From Pseudomonadota bacterium (lineage in GTDB: Bacteria; Pseudomonadota; Alphaproteobacteria; Rhizobiales; Devosiaceae), in the NCBI GenBank assembly GCA_023433775.1, contig JAEYTY010000068.1:1-30014 (forward strand): 30,014 nucleotides of DNA, written 5' to 3'. The position numbers and the translations under genes were made by a program. The notes beneath the pieces were generated by a model. It ran no database searches. It saw only the letters and a list, made by a program, of their open reading frames with translations, and had not been told where the DNA came from. This document shows positions 1 through 8,196 of the stretch, piece after piece. Numbering within the stretch: position 1 is the first letter of the stretch; each line of letters opens with the position of its first letter.

Positions 1-314
1 ATTTCCCACTGCTCAATGACGGCTATGGCGCCGCCGGCGGCACCTTCGGTTATGTCGGCGCCGGTGCCGGCGTGGCCTTCAATGACTTCATCACCAATGG
101 CCCCGGCGCGCCGGATACCCGCGACCAGAATACCAGCCTGGCTGCTGCCGGCATGGTCGGCGTCGGCTATGATTTCGGTCAGGTGGTCGCCGATATCGGC
201 TACCGCGCCCTCTATATCGACTCCATTGAAAACACCAAGGCCACCGAGCCCTACTCCATCGCCAATAACTGGGGTCATGAAGTTCGCGGCACACTCCGCT
301 ACCGCTTCAACTGA
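1..314 (+). CDS. Outer-membrane beta-barrel protein, C-terminal part
   Basis: The reading frame is already open at base 3 and ends in TGA at 312-314, so only the last ~103 residues are in the window. They are glycine- and aromatic-rich with alternating polar and hydrophobic strands (for example GVGYDFG and VVADIGYRALY), and the protein ends in LRYRFN. An aromatic residue at or next to the C-terminus of a final beta strand is the usual outer-membrane insertion signal. This fits the Omp25/Opa-like 8-stranded porin-fold family common in Rhizobiales. The specific family member and the ligand, if any, cannot be told from this fragment. A strong terminator follows 25 bases later, so this is the last gene of its transcript. 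Confidence 0.75.
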   Translation, partial: FPLLNDGYGAAGGTFGYVGAGAGVAFNDFITNGPGAPDTRDQNTSLAAAGMVGVGYDFGQVVADIGYRALYIDSIENTKATEPYSIANNWGHEVRGTLRYRFN

Positions 315-338
315 TCGCCTGAATAATTGCCACGATCC

Positions 339-372
339 AATCGGCGTCCCGCAAGGGGCGCCGATTTTCTTA
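339..372 (+). terminator. Rho-independent terminator after the outer-membrane gene
   Basis: AATCGGCGTCCC (339-350) pairs with GGGGCGCCGATT (355-366) across a GCAA tetraloop, with one T-G wobble. The stem is followed directly by a T-rich stretch (TTCTT). A 12-bp stem with a stable tetraloop is a textbook intrinsic terminator. Confidence 0.9.
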
Positions 373-429
373 TCCCCGATAGACAGTTTGCCTCCATCAT
401 GCTCACCTCGCCCCATATGGGAGACAGGC

Positions 430-1413
430 ATGAACATACTCATCATTGGCGCCGCCGGCATGATAGGCCGCAAGCTGGTCGCCGCATTGCTCGCATCCGG
501 CAGGGTTGAAAACCGCGAAATCACCGGCCTTACCCTAGCCGATATCGTCGCGCCGGACACGCCCGCTACCAGCATTGCCTGCTCCACCGTTGCCGCCGAC
601 CTTTCCGAACCCGGCGTAGCGGAACGCCTCATCGCTTCCCGCCCCGATCTCATCTTCCATCTCGCCGCGATTGTGTCTGGCGAAGCGGAAGCCGATTTCG
701 ACAAGGGCTATCGCATCAATCTCGATGGCACCCGCCATCTGCTCGATGCTATCCGCCACCAGAGCGCCAATGCCCCCTATTGCCCGCGCCTCGTGTTCAC
801 CTCATCCATCGCGGTCTTTGGAACGCCCCTGCCCGACGTCATCGCCGATAACGAAGCCCATACGCCGCTCACCAGCTACGGCACGCAGAAGGCGATCTGC
901 GAACTGCTGCTGGCCGATTATTCCCGTCGGGGTTTTGTAGACGGCATCGGCATCCGACTGCCCACCATCGTCGTGCGCCCCGGCAAACCCAACAAAGCGG
1001 CGTCGGGCTTTTTTTCGGGCATCATCCGCGAACCACTCGCGGGGCTCGAAGCCGTCCTCCCGGTCAGTGAAGATGTGCGCCACTGGTTTGCCAGTCCCCG
1101 CGCCGCCGTCGGCTTCCTGCTCCACGCCGCCCAGCTTGATACGGCCCAGCTTGGCCAGCGGCGCAATCTCTCCATGCCCGGCCTTGCCGCGACGGTGGGC
1201 GAAGAGATAGCCGCCCTCGGTCGTATTGCCGGCCCCAAGGCAGTCGCCCGCATACGGCGAGAGCCCGACGACACCATTGCCCGCATCGTCGCCGGCTGGC
1301 CCCAGGCCTTCGACCCTGCCCGAGCCCTGGCGCTTGGCTTCCGTCCGGACGCCAGTTTTGACGCCATCATCCGCGACCATGTCGAGAGCGAACTCGGCGG
1401 TCACATCGTTTGA
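430..1413 (+). CDS. denD: D-erythronate dehydrogenase (SDR superfamily)
   Basis: Extended short-chain dehydrogenase of 327 aa. The N-terminus has the NAD-binding glycine motif GAAGMIG at residues 7-13, followed by HLAAIVSGEAEADF and the catalytic set S125/S126, Y150 and K154 (SYGTQK). The segments DYSRRGFVDG and RLPTIVVRPGKPN match what I know of DenD, which oxidises D-erythronate at C2 in bacterial tetronate catabolism. The ATG at 430 was chosen because the glycine motif then falls at the usual place; the open frame upstream (from 16) is in the shadow of the preceding gene. A GMC oxidoreductase follows 69 bases later on the same strand and could be co-transcribed. The kinase and decarboxylating dehydrogenase (DenK/OtnK-type) usually paired with DenD are not in this window, so the full pathway is not shown here. 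Confidence 0.85.
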   Translation: MNILIIGAAGMIGRKLVAALLASGRVENREITGLTLADIVAPDTPATSIACSTVAADLSEPGVAERLIASRPDLIFHLAAIVSGEAEADFDKGYRINLDGTRHLLDAIRHQSANAPYCPRLVFTSSIAVFGTPLPDVIADNEAHTPLTSYGTQKAICELLLADYSRRGFVDGIGIRLPTIVVRPGKPNKAASGFFSGIIREPLAGLEAVLPVSEDVRHWFASPRAAVGFLLHAAQLDTAQLGQRRNLSMPGLAATVGEEIAALGRIAGPKAVARIRREPDDTIARIVAGWPQAFDPARALALGFRPDASFDAIIRDHVESELGGHIV

Positions 1414-1482
1414 CCCAAGGGATTTTCCAGCTTCCGGCGCAGCCCGTTTCACCCCACTCTTCTATCAAGGGAGAGGTCAGTC

Positions 1483-3519
1483 ATGCTCGAAAACGATCCG
1501 ATTCTGCGCGCGGTGATTGCGCGACTTTATCCCGCCGATCAACACGGCGATGGCAGCGCCTTCGGCGCTCCGGCCTATCTGGCGCGCCATTTCGCTAAGT
1601 TCCCGGATGACGCTGCGACCATACAAAATGGCCTTGCGTCCCTCGCCAGCAGCGATTTCCTCGCCCAAAGCGCGGCAGGGCAAGACCAACTGCTTGCCGA
1701 GCACGAAGGGCAGATATGGTTGGCGCTCCTGGCCGAGCTGGTGGCCGAAGGCGTCTATGCGGACCCGGACAATGGCGGCAATTCGGACGCGGCCTCCTGG
1801 GCCATGCTCAACTATCGCCACAACATGCCCGAGGGTCCGTCTGGGCCGGCCCGGCGTGATGGCCAACCACCCCGCGCCCATTCTGGCACCCTCGATTATG
1901 ACGTCATCATCGTCGGTGCCGGCGCCGGAGGTGGAGTGGCCGCTCATGTACTCACCGAAGCGGGCAAGCATGTGCTCCTCCTCGAGCGCGGCGTCGAGCG
2001 CGACTATGCCGATAGCGGACATCGCGATCATCTGCGCAATCATCGCCTCTCCCTCTATGGCCACAATACCGGGCCCGATCTGAACGGAAATCCACGCGTC
2101 TTCGTTGACCCGGGCGGCGCCGAGCGCATTCTCGAACCCCATCAGGATGGCTACCAGAACCTCGCATCCGCCGTCGGCAGCGGCACCCTGGTCTATGGGG
2201 CCCAGTTATGGCGCTTCCATCGCGACGATTTCCGCATGGCAAGCCTCTATGGCGTCCCCGAAGGCTCATCGCTGGTCGACTGGCCCATAACCTATGACGA
2301 CCTCGCACCGTGGTACGAGCGCGCCGAATGGGAAATCGGTGTTTGTGGCGACGGCGCCCGCCATAGGCATGAAGGTCACCGCGCCCGTGACTATCCCATG
2401 CCGCCTCTGCCGCAGCAGGAACAGACCGCCATCCTTCAAACAGCCGCCGCAGTGCTAGGCATAGAGACGACTATTCCGCCCCTCGCCATCAATAGCGTGG
2501 CGCGCGACGGGCGCGGCGCCTGCATCGCCTGCGGCTCCTGCGTAGGCTTCCCCTGCCCCAGCGACGCCAAGAACGGCACGCAGAACACCATGATCAAACG
2601 AGCGCTGGCGACGGGCCGCTGCGAATTGGTCACCGGCGCCATGGTGCTCCGTGTCGATACCGATGCCGCCGGCAGGGCCACTGGTGTCACCTTCGCGGGC
2701 CACGATGGCGTCACCACAAGCGTGTGCGCAAAAACCATCGTTGTCGCTGCTAGCGCCATTGAAACCGCGCGCCTCCTGCTCAATTCGCCATCCGCCCGTG
2801 AACCCGATGGCCTCGGCAACAATACCGATCAGGTCGGACGAAACCTCCAGGGCCATGTCTATCCGCAAGCCTATGGCCTTTTTGATGACGTAGTTCATGG
2901 CTCCAACGGCCCGGGCGTCTCCGTCGCCACCACCAGTTTCAACCATGGCAATCCAGGCATTATCGGCGGTGGCATGTTGGCCGATGATTTCATTCAGCCA
3001 CCCATTTTGTTCTGGAAAGCAGCCATGCCGCCCGATCTGCAGCGCTGGGGTCAGGGCGCAAAGGATTTCATGCGCGACAATTTCCGCAAGGTCCTGCGCA
3101 TTATGGGCCCCGTCCACGAAGTACCCAACCCCGAAAGCCGCGTCACAATTGATCCGCGCGTCACCGACCGCTGGGGGCTGCCCGTCGCGCGGCTTTCGGG
3201 CACAATCCATCCAGAAACGCTGCGGACCGCCCAGTTCATGCAACAGCGCGGCTTCGACTGGCTCGACGCAGCCGGCGCCAAATCCCGCTGGGGACGACCC
3301 TTACGTCTCAGCCTTTCAGCTGGCCAGCATCAGGCCGGCACCTGCCGCATGGGCACTGATCCGGCGACCTCTGTAACCGATACAGACGGACGCGTTTGGG
3401 GCCACGACAATCTTTATATTTGTGATGGTTCGGTCCACCCTACCAATGGCGGCTTCAACCCGGTGCTGACCATCATGGCCATGGCCTGGCGCACAGCAGC
3501 GGGGATTGCTAGGCGCTAG
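1483..3519 (+). CDS. GMC oxidoreductase with fused gluconate-2-dehydrogenase subunit-3-like N-domain
   Basis: The protein is 678 aa. Residues ~1-120 resemble the small subunit 3 of membrane FAD-linked gluconate/sugar dehydrogenases (VIARLYPADQHG early, EGVYADPDNGGN later). From ~138 a GMC flavoprotein follows: FAD-binding DYDVIIVGAGAGGG, a CxxCxxCx4C cluster at residues 347-358, and the C-terminal catalytic pair H616 (HQAGTCRMG) and N659 (PTNGGFNP). The cysteine spacing matches large subunits of sugar dehydrogenases that pass electrons onward rather than to O2. The start at 1483 has a good ribosome site (GGGAGAGG, 1470s). No Tat or Sec signal is visible, although stand-alone subunit 3 is normally Tat-exported. 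The substrate is unknown; the denD neighbour suggests a polyol or sugar-acid. Its stop overlaps the convergent EAL gene by 11 bases. Confidence 0.85.
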   Translation: MLENDPILRAVIARLYPADQHGDGSAFGAPAYLARHFAKFPDDAATIQNGLASLASSDFLAQSAAGQDQLLAEHEGQIWLALLAELVAEGVYADPDNGGNSDAASWAMLNYRHNMPEGPSGPARRDGQPPRAHSGTLDYDVIIVGAGAGGGVAAHVLTEAGKHVLLLERGVERDYADSGHRDHLRNHRLSLYGHNTGPDLNGNPRVFVDPGGAERILEPHQDGYQNLASAVGSGTLVYGAQLWRFHRDDFRMASLYGVPEGSSLVDWPITYDDLAPWYERAEWEIGVCGDGARHRHEGHRARDYPMPPLPQQEQTAILQTAAAVLGIETTIPPLAINSVARDGRGACIACGSCVGFPCPSDAKNGTQNTMIKRALATGRCELVTGAMVLRVDTDAAGRATGVTFAGHDGVTTSVCAKTIVVAASAIETARLLLNSPSAREPDGLGNNTDQVGRNLQGHVYPQAYGLFDDVVHGSNGPGVSVATTSFNHGNPGIIGGGMLADDFIQPPILFWKAAMPPDLQRWGQGAKDFMRDNFRKVLRIMGPVHEVPNPESRVTIDPRVTDRWGLPVARLSGTIHPETLRTAQFMQQRGFDWLDAAGAKSRWGRPLRLSLSAGQHQAGTCRMGTDPATSVTDTDGRVWGHDNLYICDGSVHPTNGGFNPVLTIMAMAWRTAAGIARR

Positions 3520-4828
3520 GCAAGGCAGGCGCCAGGGAGAAGCCTGACAGCGGCACTGGCCGTCCGAAGAAATAGCCCTGGAACTCGCCGCACCCGGCAT
3601 CGCGCAGGAACCGGAACTGCGCCTCCGTCTCGACGCCCTCTGCCAAGACTGTGAGGCCCATATCATGGCCGATCTGGATAACGCTGCGGGCCAGCGAGGC
3701 GCTGCGCTCATTGTCGAGCACGTCCTGCACAAAGCTACGGTCGATCTTGAGCTGCTCGAGCGGCAGGCGCTTGAGATAGCCGAGCGACGAATAGCCCGTA
3801 CCAAAATCGTCAAGCGCGGTACCGATCCCGGCCTCATGCAAGGTGGTCATCTTGCCCGCGACCAGATCGATACTGGCCACCATCACGCTTTCGGTCAGCT
3901 CCAGCTTCAGACAGCGCCTATCAATGCCCAGTCGCTCGGTCAGCGCCAGCACATAGGCTTCGAAGCCTGGATCGAGAAACTGGTTGGCGCTGACATTGAC
4001 CGCCAGTCGCAGATCGCGCTTAGCCGGGTCCTTCTGCCATTCCACCAGTGTCAGGCAGGCCTGCTCCAGCACCCAGCCACCGATCAGCGTCATCAGCCCG
4101 TTCTGCTCTGCCACAGGGATGAACTCAACCGGCGAAACATAGCCGCGCTTGGGATGCTTCCAGCGCAGCAATGCCTCGGCACCGATTGTCTTGCCGGTGT
4201 TGTCCACCTGGGGCTGGTAGAACAACTCCATCTGATTGCCGAACAATGCGGCTTGCAATTCGCGCACCATCACCGACCGCCGCGCCAGCTCGGCCTGCAT
4301 GATGTAAACGCAGCCGCAGATGATGATCAGCGCCGTGGCAGAATTGATCCAGGAGCCGGGCACGCGCATCGCATCCGGCAGAGGCTGGGCGAAGGATGGC
4401 ACGAAATTGGTGCTGGCAAAAAAGAGGAAAGAAAGCAGCGCTACGCCGATCATGGCCAGCTGCGCCAGCGACGGCTGGCGGATGTAATTGATATATCCCA
4501 GCAGCGCCAGCACCAGCATGAAGAGGTGCGTTACCCGAGGCGCGGCGTCATTGGGCACATCATAGACCAGGCTGATGATCATCAGGACGACATAGAAGAT
4601 GAACTGTGCCAGCACGAGCGCGATGGAAAGACGCCCGCTGCGTATCAAAAGCCAGGTGAGAACCGAGACAATGGTCATCACCCCCTCGATCAGGGCCAGC
4701 TGCATCTGGCCGATGGCAAGAAGCGCGATGAACCAGAATATGCCAATCGCTGCGGCGATAGTCGTCGCCACGCCATAAACCGTGCTGAGGCGTTCGGGCA
4801 GCGAATTGCGCTTGTTGAGCACGTCCAT
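3509..4828 (-). CDS. Membrane-anchored EAL-domain cyclic-di-GMP phosphodiesterase
   Basis: The protein is 439 aa. The first ~180 residues contain about six hydrophobic spans, with no recognisable extracellular sensor domain between them. The EAL domain starts near residue 195. Catalytic and metal-binding motifs are intact: EALLRW (E218), NVSANQF, ELTES, DDFGTGYSS, LKIDRSF, AEGVET and QGYFFG, so it should be an active c-di-GMP phosphodiesterase. There is no GGDEF domain. The ATG at 4828 is preceded by GGAAGG at a 9-base spacing; upstream in-frame TTG (4879) and ATG (4858) lack such a site and were rejected. It is convergent with the GMC gene and divergent from serC. What it senses cannot be told. 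Confidence 0.9.
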   Translation of the reverse strand: MDVLNKRNSLPERLSTVYGVATTIAAAIGIFWFIALLAIGQMQLALIEGVMTIVSVLTWLLIRSGRLSIALVLAQFIFYVVLMIISLVYDVPNDAAPRVTHLFMLVLALLGYINYIRQPSLAQLAMIGVALLSFLFFASTNFVPSFAQPLPDAMRVPGSWINSATALIIICGCVYIMQAELARRSVMVRELQAALFGNQMELFYQPQVDNTGKTIGAEALLRWKHPKRGYVSPVEFIPVAEQNGLMTLIGGWVLEQACLTLVEWQKDPAKRDLRLAVNVSANQFLDPGFEAYVLALTERLGIDRRCLKLELTESVMVASIDLVAGKMTTLHEAGIGTALDDFGTGYSSLGYLKRLPLEQLKIDRSFVQDVLDNERSASLARSVIQIGHDMGLTVLAEGVETEAQFRFLRDAGCGEFQGYFFGRPVPLSGFSLAPALPSA

Positions 4829-5021
4829 GAACCAAGGCCTTCCAGATGGACGAGCCATTCTGAACAGATGATCCGACAAGGTTTAAAGCAATTTCGATAA
4901 GAAAGACCAAACTACTTGGGTCTAACCCAGCGCTGTATTTCCCGCATGTGCAATGCCGCACTCGCTTTACCAAAGGTAAGAAAGCACAAAGACCACATCG
5001 TTCCACCGATGCGAATGCCCA

Positions 5022-5050
5022 TTGACGGCGATCCGTCTCAGGCGTATCTC
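5022..5050 (+). promoter_or_regulatory. Probable housekeeping-sigma promoter of serC-serA
   Basis: TTGACG (5022-5027), a 17-base spacer and TATCTC (5045-5050) form a good alphaproteobacterial sigma-70-type promoter. Transcription would start near 5057, leaving a ~50-base leader before serC. It is the only convincing promoter in the EAL-serC gap and its placement agrees with the leader structure below. Confidence 0.6.
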
Positions 5051-5056
5051 CCGCCT

Positions 5057-5108
5057 CAGGACATCTCGCCCTAACGCGAGACGCATAGGCCTGGGAGGGC
5101 CGCTGAAG
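5057..5108 (+). ncRNA. Structured serC leader, candidate serC RNA motif
   Basis: The predicted ~50-base leader holds a perfect 6-bp hairpin, TCTCGC (5064-5069) with GCGAGA (5076-5081) and a CCTAAC loop. A second small hairpin, GGCC (5088-5091) with GGCC (5098-5101), holds part of the Shine-Dalgarno GGGAGGG (5093-5099) in its loop and 3' arm. The serC motif is a known short structured RNA found upstream of serC-serA operons in Alphaproteobacteria. Position, size and neighbouring genes fit; I cannot run the covariance model, so assignment to that family is an inference. Confidence 0.55.
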
Positions 5109-6290
5109 ATGGCTGATACGCCCCACACCGCACCGGCGGTTAAACCGGCTAATCCGAATTTCTCGTCGGGGCCATGCTCCAAGCGTCCAGGTTGGACGCT
5201 CGACGCGCTTGCCGGCGCACTGACCGGCCGCTCGCATCGCGCCAAGCCGGCCAAGGCGCGCATTCAGCAGGCCATCGACCTTACCCGTGAGCTACTCGAA
5301 GTTCCCGCCGACTATCGCATCGGCATTGTCCCCGCTTCCGATACCGGCGCGGTCGAGATGTTCCTCTGGAGCGCTCTCGGCGCCCGTGGCGTCGACATGC
5401 TCGCCTGGGAATCGTTCGGCGCCGGCTGGGTCACCGATGTTCAGAAGCAATTGAAGCTTGATGATGTCCGCGTCCTCGAAGCCCCCTATGGCGAATTGCC
5501 GGACCTCAAGAAAGTCGATTTCAACCGCGACGTGGTCTTCACCTGGAACGGCACCACTTCGGGCGTCCGCGTCCCCAATGCTGACTGGATCCCGGCGGAT
5601 CGCCAGGGCCTCACCATCTGCGATGCCACTTCGGCTGCTTTCGCCCAGAAGCTCGATTTCGCCAAGCTCGATGTCGTCACCTTCTCCTGGCAGAAGGCGC
5701 TGGGCGGCGAAGCCGCGCATGGCATCCTGATCCTTTCGCCCCGCGCTGTCGAACGGCTCGAAACCTATAAGCCCGACCGTCCTCTGCCCAAGATTTTCCG
5801 CATGACCAAGGGCGGCAAGCTCATCGAAGGCATCTTCAAGGCCGAGACCATCAACACTGTCTCCATGCTCTGCATCGAAGACGCCATCGACGCCATGCAG
5901 TGGGGTTTGGAAATCGGTGGTCTCAAGGCCATGCAGGCCCGCGCCGATGCCAATTTCAAGGTGCTGGCCGACTGGGTCGCCAAGACCCCGTGGATCGATT
6001 TCCTCGCCAAGAACGAAGCCGAGCGGTCCAACACCTCGGTGTGCCTCTCGATTGTCGATCCCGACATCACCGCCCTCGACGCCGATGCGCAGGCTGCCTT
6101 TGCCAAGGCCATCGTTTCGCGCCTCGACAAGCAGGACGTCGCCTATGACTTCGGCTCCTATAAGGACGCGCCCTCGGGTCTGCGGATCTGGGCCGGCTCG
6201 ACCATCGAGGCGGCTGATCTCGAAAAGCTGACCCCGTGGCTGGACTGGGCCTTTGCCCAGGAAAAGGCCGCCCTCAAGGCCGCTGCCTGA
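5109..6290 (+). CDS. serC: Phosphoserine aminotransferase
   Basis: PLP-dependent enzyme of 393 aa that converts 3-phosphohydroxypyruvate and glutamate to phosphoserine and 2-oxoglutarate, the second step of serine synthesis; in some bacteria it also serves pyridoxal phosphate synthesis. It is the alphaproteobacterial/archaeal-type SerC: NFSSGPCSKRPGW near the start, then ASDTGAVEMFLWSALG and the PLP lysine K196 in TFSWQKALGGE. The start at 5109 has GGGAGGG at a 9-base spacing. The frame is open from 5022, but that ATG overlaps the -35 box and would add an arginine-rich tail not expected in the family. serA follows after 116 bases with no terminator, so the two are probably one operon. Confidence 0.95.
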   Translation: MADTPHTAPAVKPANPNFSSGPCSKRPGWTLDALAGALTGRSHRAKPAKARIQQAIDLTRELLEVPADYRIGIVPASDTGAVEMFLWSALGARGVDMLAWESFGAGWVTDVQKQLKLDDVRVLEAPYGELPDLKKVDFNRDVVFTWNGTTSGVRVPNADWIPADRQGLTICDATSAAFAQKLDFAKLDVVTFSWQKALGGEAAHGILILSPRAVERLETYKPDRPLPKIFRMTKGGKLIEGIFKAETINTVSMLCIEDAIDAMQWGLEIGGLKAMQARADANFKVLADWVAKTPWIDFLAKNEAERSNTSVCLSIVDPDITALDADAQAAFAKAIVSRLDKQDVAYDFGSYKDAPSGLRIWAGSTIEAADLEKLTPWLDWAFAQEKAALKAAA

Positions 6291-6301
6291 CACCTTTGAC
6301 G

Positions 6302-6329
6302 TGCCGGATGCCCCCAACAGCATCCGGCA
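6302..6329 (+). other. Intercistronic hairpin between serC and serA
   Basis: TGCCGGATGC (6302-6311) and GCATCCGGCA (6320-6329) form a perfect 10-bp stem with an 8-base loop just after the serC stop. There is no T-run, so it is not a standard terminator. It may stabilise the upstream message or set the serC:serA ratio. Confidence 0.65.
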
Positions 6330-6406
6330 GCGCTCAACGCTAACAGTCTGCTACCCAATTCCCCCGCCGCGTCACTGAAATGACGCCAGAACATCAGGGA
6401 TTTCAC

Positions 6407-7990
6407 ATGCCCAAGGTACTCGTTTCCGACAAGCTCAGCCCAACCGCCGTCCAGATTTTCAAGGACAATGGCGTCGAGGTGGACTACCTGCCCGATCTGG
6501 GCAAGGACAAGGAAAAGCTGCTCGAAGTCATCGGCCAATATGATGGCCTGGCCATCCGCTCGGCCACCAAGGTGACCGAGAAGATTGTCGCCGCAGCAAC
6601 CAATCTCAAGGTCATCGGCCGCGCCGGCATCGGTGTCGACAATGTCGACATTCCGGCGGCGACCAAGAAGGGCATCATCGTGATGAACACGCCCTTCGGC
6701 AATTCGATCACCACGGCTGAACATGCCATCGCCATGATGTTCGCCCTGGCCCGCCAGCTGCCCGAGGCCGATGCCTCGACCCGCGCCAGCAAGTGGGAAA
6801 AGAACCGCTTCATGGGCGTCGAGGTGACCAACAAGACCCTCGGTCTGATCGGCGCCGGCAATATCGGCTCCATCGTCGCTGACCGCGCCATCGGGCTCAA
6901 GATGAAGGTCGTCGCCTTCGACCCCTTCCTGACCCCCGACCGCGCCCAGACGCTGGGTATTGAAAAGGTCGAACTCGACGAGCTTCTAGCCCGCGCCGAT
7001 TTCATCACCATCCATACTCCGCTGATCGAGGCGACCAAGAACATCCTCAACGCCGAGACGCTGGCCAAGACCAAGAAGGGTGTCCGCATCATCAATTGCG
7101 CCCGTGGTGGCCTGATCGATGAAGCCGCGCTCTACGACGCACTGAAGTCGGGCCAGGTGGCCGGCGCCGCGCTCGACGTGTTCCTGGTCGAACCCGCCGA
7201 GAACAACCCGCTGTTCGAACTGCCCAATGTGATCTGCACGCCGCACCTTGGCGCATCGACCACGGAAGCGCAGGAGAACGTCGCCCTGCAGGTGGCCGAG
7301 CAGATTTCGGCCTATCTGATGACCGGCGAGATCACCAATGCCCTCAACTTCCCCTCGATCTCTGCCGAAGAAGCCCCGCTTCTGACCCCTTGGGTCAAGT
7401 TGGCCGAAACGCTGGGTTCCTTTGCTGGCCAGCTGACCGAAACGGCCATCAAGGGCATCAAGATCGAGTTCGAGGGCAATGTGGCCCAGCTCAACACCAA
7501 GCCGATGATCGCCGCCGCCATCAATGGCGTCTTGAAGCCGTCACTGGGCGACATCAACATGGTCTCGGCGCCCCAGATCGCCAAGGATCGCGGCATCACG
7601 GTGGAAACCACTAACCGTGACCGCCAGGGCGCCTATGAAGGCTATATCCGCCTCACGATCACCACCGAGCGTCAGACCCGCTCGATTGCCGGCACCATCT
7701 TCGCCAATGGCAAGCCGCGCATCATCCAGGTCAAGGACATCAACATGGAAGCGGAACTGACCCCGTCCATGCTCTATGTGACCAATGAGGACAAGCCGGG
7801 CCATATCGGCCGCCTCGGCACGCTCCTGGGCACGCTCGGGATCAATATCGCCAACTTCAACCTTGGCCGTGCCGATATCGGCGCCGACGCCATTGCGCTG
7901 GTCTCGATCGACGGCACCCTGACCGACAAGCAATTGGCCGAGATTGCCGCGCTTGAAGGCGTCAAGCAGGCCAAGTCGCTGCGGTTCTGA
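6407..7990 (+). CDS. serA: D-3-phosphoglycerate dehydrogenase
   Basis: The first committed enzyme of serine synthesis, oxidising 3-phosphoglycerate with NAD. It is 527 aa, the long form with a catalytic/NAD core, an intervening (ASB-type) domain at roughly 320-450 and a C-terminal ACT domain (from about 455, MLYVTNEDKPGHIGRLG). The NAD motif GAGNIG is at 149-154. Catalytic residues are R233 (NCARGGL), E262 (VEPAE) and H280 (TPHLGAST). The ATG at 6407 has AGGGA at a 6-base spacing; an in-frame ATG at 6380 would add nine residues and lacks such a site. The ACT domain suggests effector control, often serine feedback in this family, which cannot be proved from sequence. An intrinsic terminator follows. 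Confidence 0.95.
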   Translation: MPKVLVSDKLSPTAVQIFKDNGVEVDYLPDLGKDKEKLLEVIGQYDGLAIRSATKVTEKIVAAATNLKVIGRAGIGVDNVDIPAATKKGIIVMNTPFGNSITTAEHAIAMMFALARQLPEADASTRASKWEKNRFMGVEVTNKTLGLIGAGNIGSIVADRAIGLKMKVVAFDPFLTPDRAQTLGIEKVELDELLARADFITIHTPLIEATKNILNAETLAKTKKGVRIINCARGGLIDEAALYDALKSGQVAGAALDVFLVEPAENNPLFELPNVICTPHLGASTTEAQENVALQVAEQISAYLMTGEITNALNFPSISAEEAPLLTPWVKLAETLGSFAGQLTETAIKGIKIEFEGNVAQLNTKPMIAAAINGVLKPSLGDINMVSAPQIAKDRGITVETTNRDRQGAYEGYIRLTITTERQTRSIAGTIFANGKPRIIQVKDINMEAELTPSMLYVTNEDKPGHIGRLGTLLGTLGINIANFNLGRADIGADAIALVSIDGTLTDKQLAEIAALEGVKQAKSLRF

Positions 7991-8012
7991 TTTTCAACCA
8001 TCCGACCCGATC

Positions 8013-8040
8013 AAGGCGGCCTTCGGGCCGCCTTTTTCTT
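8013..8040 (+). terminator. Rho-independent terminator of serC-serA
   Basis: AAGGCGGCC (8013-8021) and GGCCGCCTT (8026-8034) form a 9-bp stem closed by a TTCG tetraloop, followed by TTTCTT. It lies 22 bases after the serA stop. Confidence 0.93.
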
Positions 8041-8064
8041 TGCGTCGGTTTTGGGTTCAAAGAG

Positions 8065-8196
8065 CGTTCCGCAACGCCGGGGCGTGCCGAAGTGCCGGAC
8101 AGCGGTTTCGCTTCCGGTTTTGCTTTAGTCGATGGTGCCCCGAGACGGAATCCGCCTCTGAGTAGTAAAATAACGAGACGAAATCCGCCTCGGGGC
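8065..8196. repeat. Cluster of palindromic repeat units
   Basis: Three stem-loops follow one another after the serA terminator. ACGCC-GG-GGCGT lies near 8074. CCGGA-c-AGCG (8095-8104) pairs with CGCT-TCCGG (8109-8117). A large imperfect inverted repeat spans 8137-8196, with 22-bp arms of which 18 positions match. Within its arms are two near-identical direct copies, GAGACGGAATCCGCCTC (8142-8158) and GAGACGAAATCCGCCTC (8175-8191). The minus strand reads as an open frame with a repeated RGGFRL phrase, typical of spurious proteins annotated over intergenic repeats. This looks like a dispersed palindromic element, not a gene. Confidence 0.65.

Noticed and set aside
16..429. N-terminal extension of the denD frame
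   Set aside because: It is an out-of-frame shadow of the outer-membrane gene and crosses its terminator; the NAD motif sits correctly only from ATG 430.
3665..4900. 411-residue plus-strand frame opposite the EAL gene
   Set aside because: Antisense shadow; His/Gln/Arg-rich without domains, while the minus strand encodes all EAL motifs.
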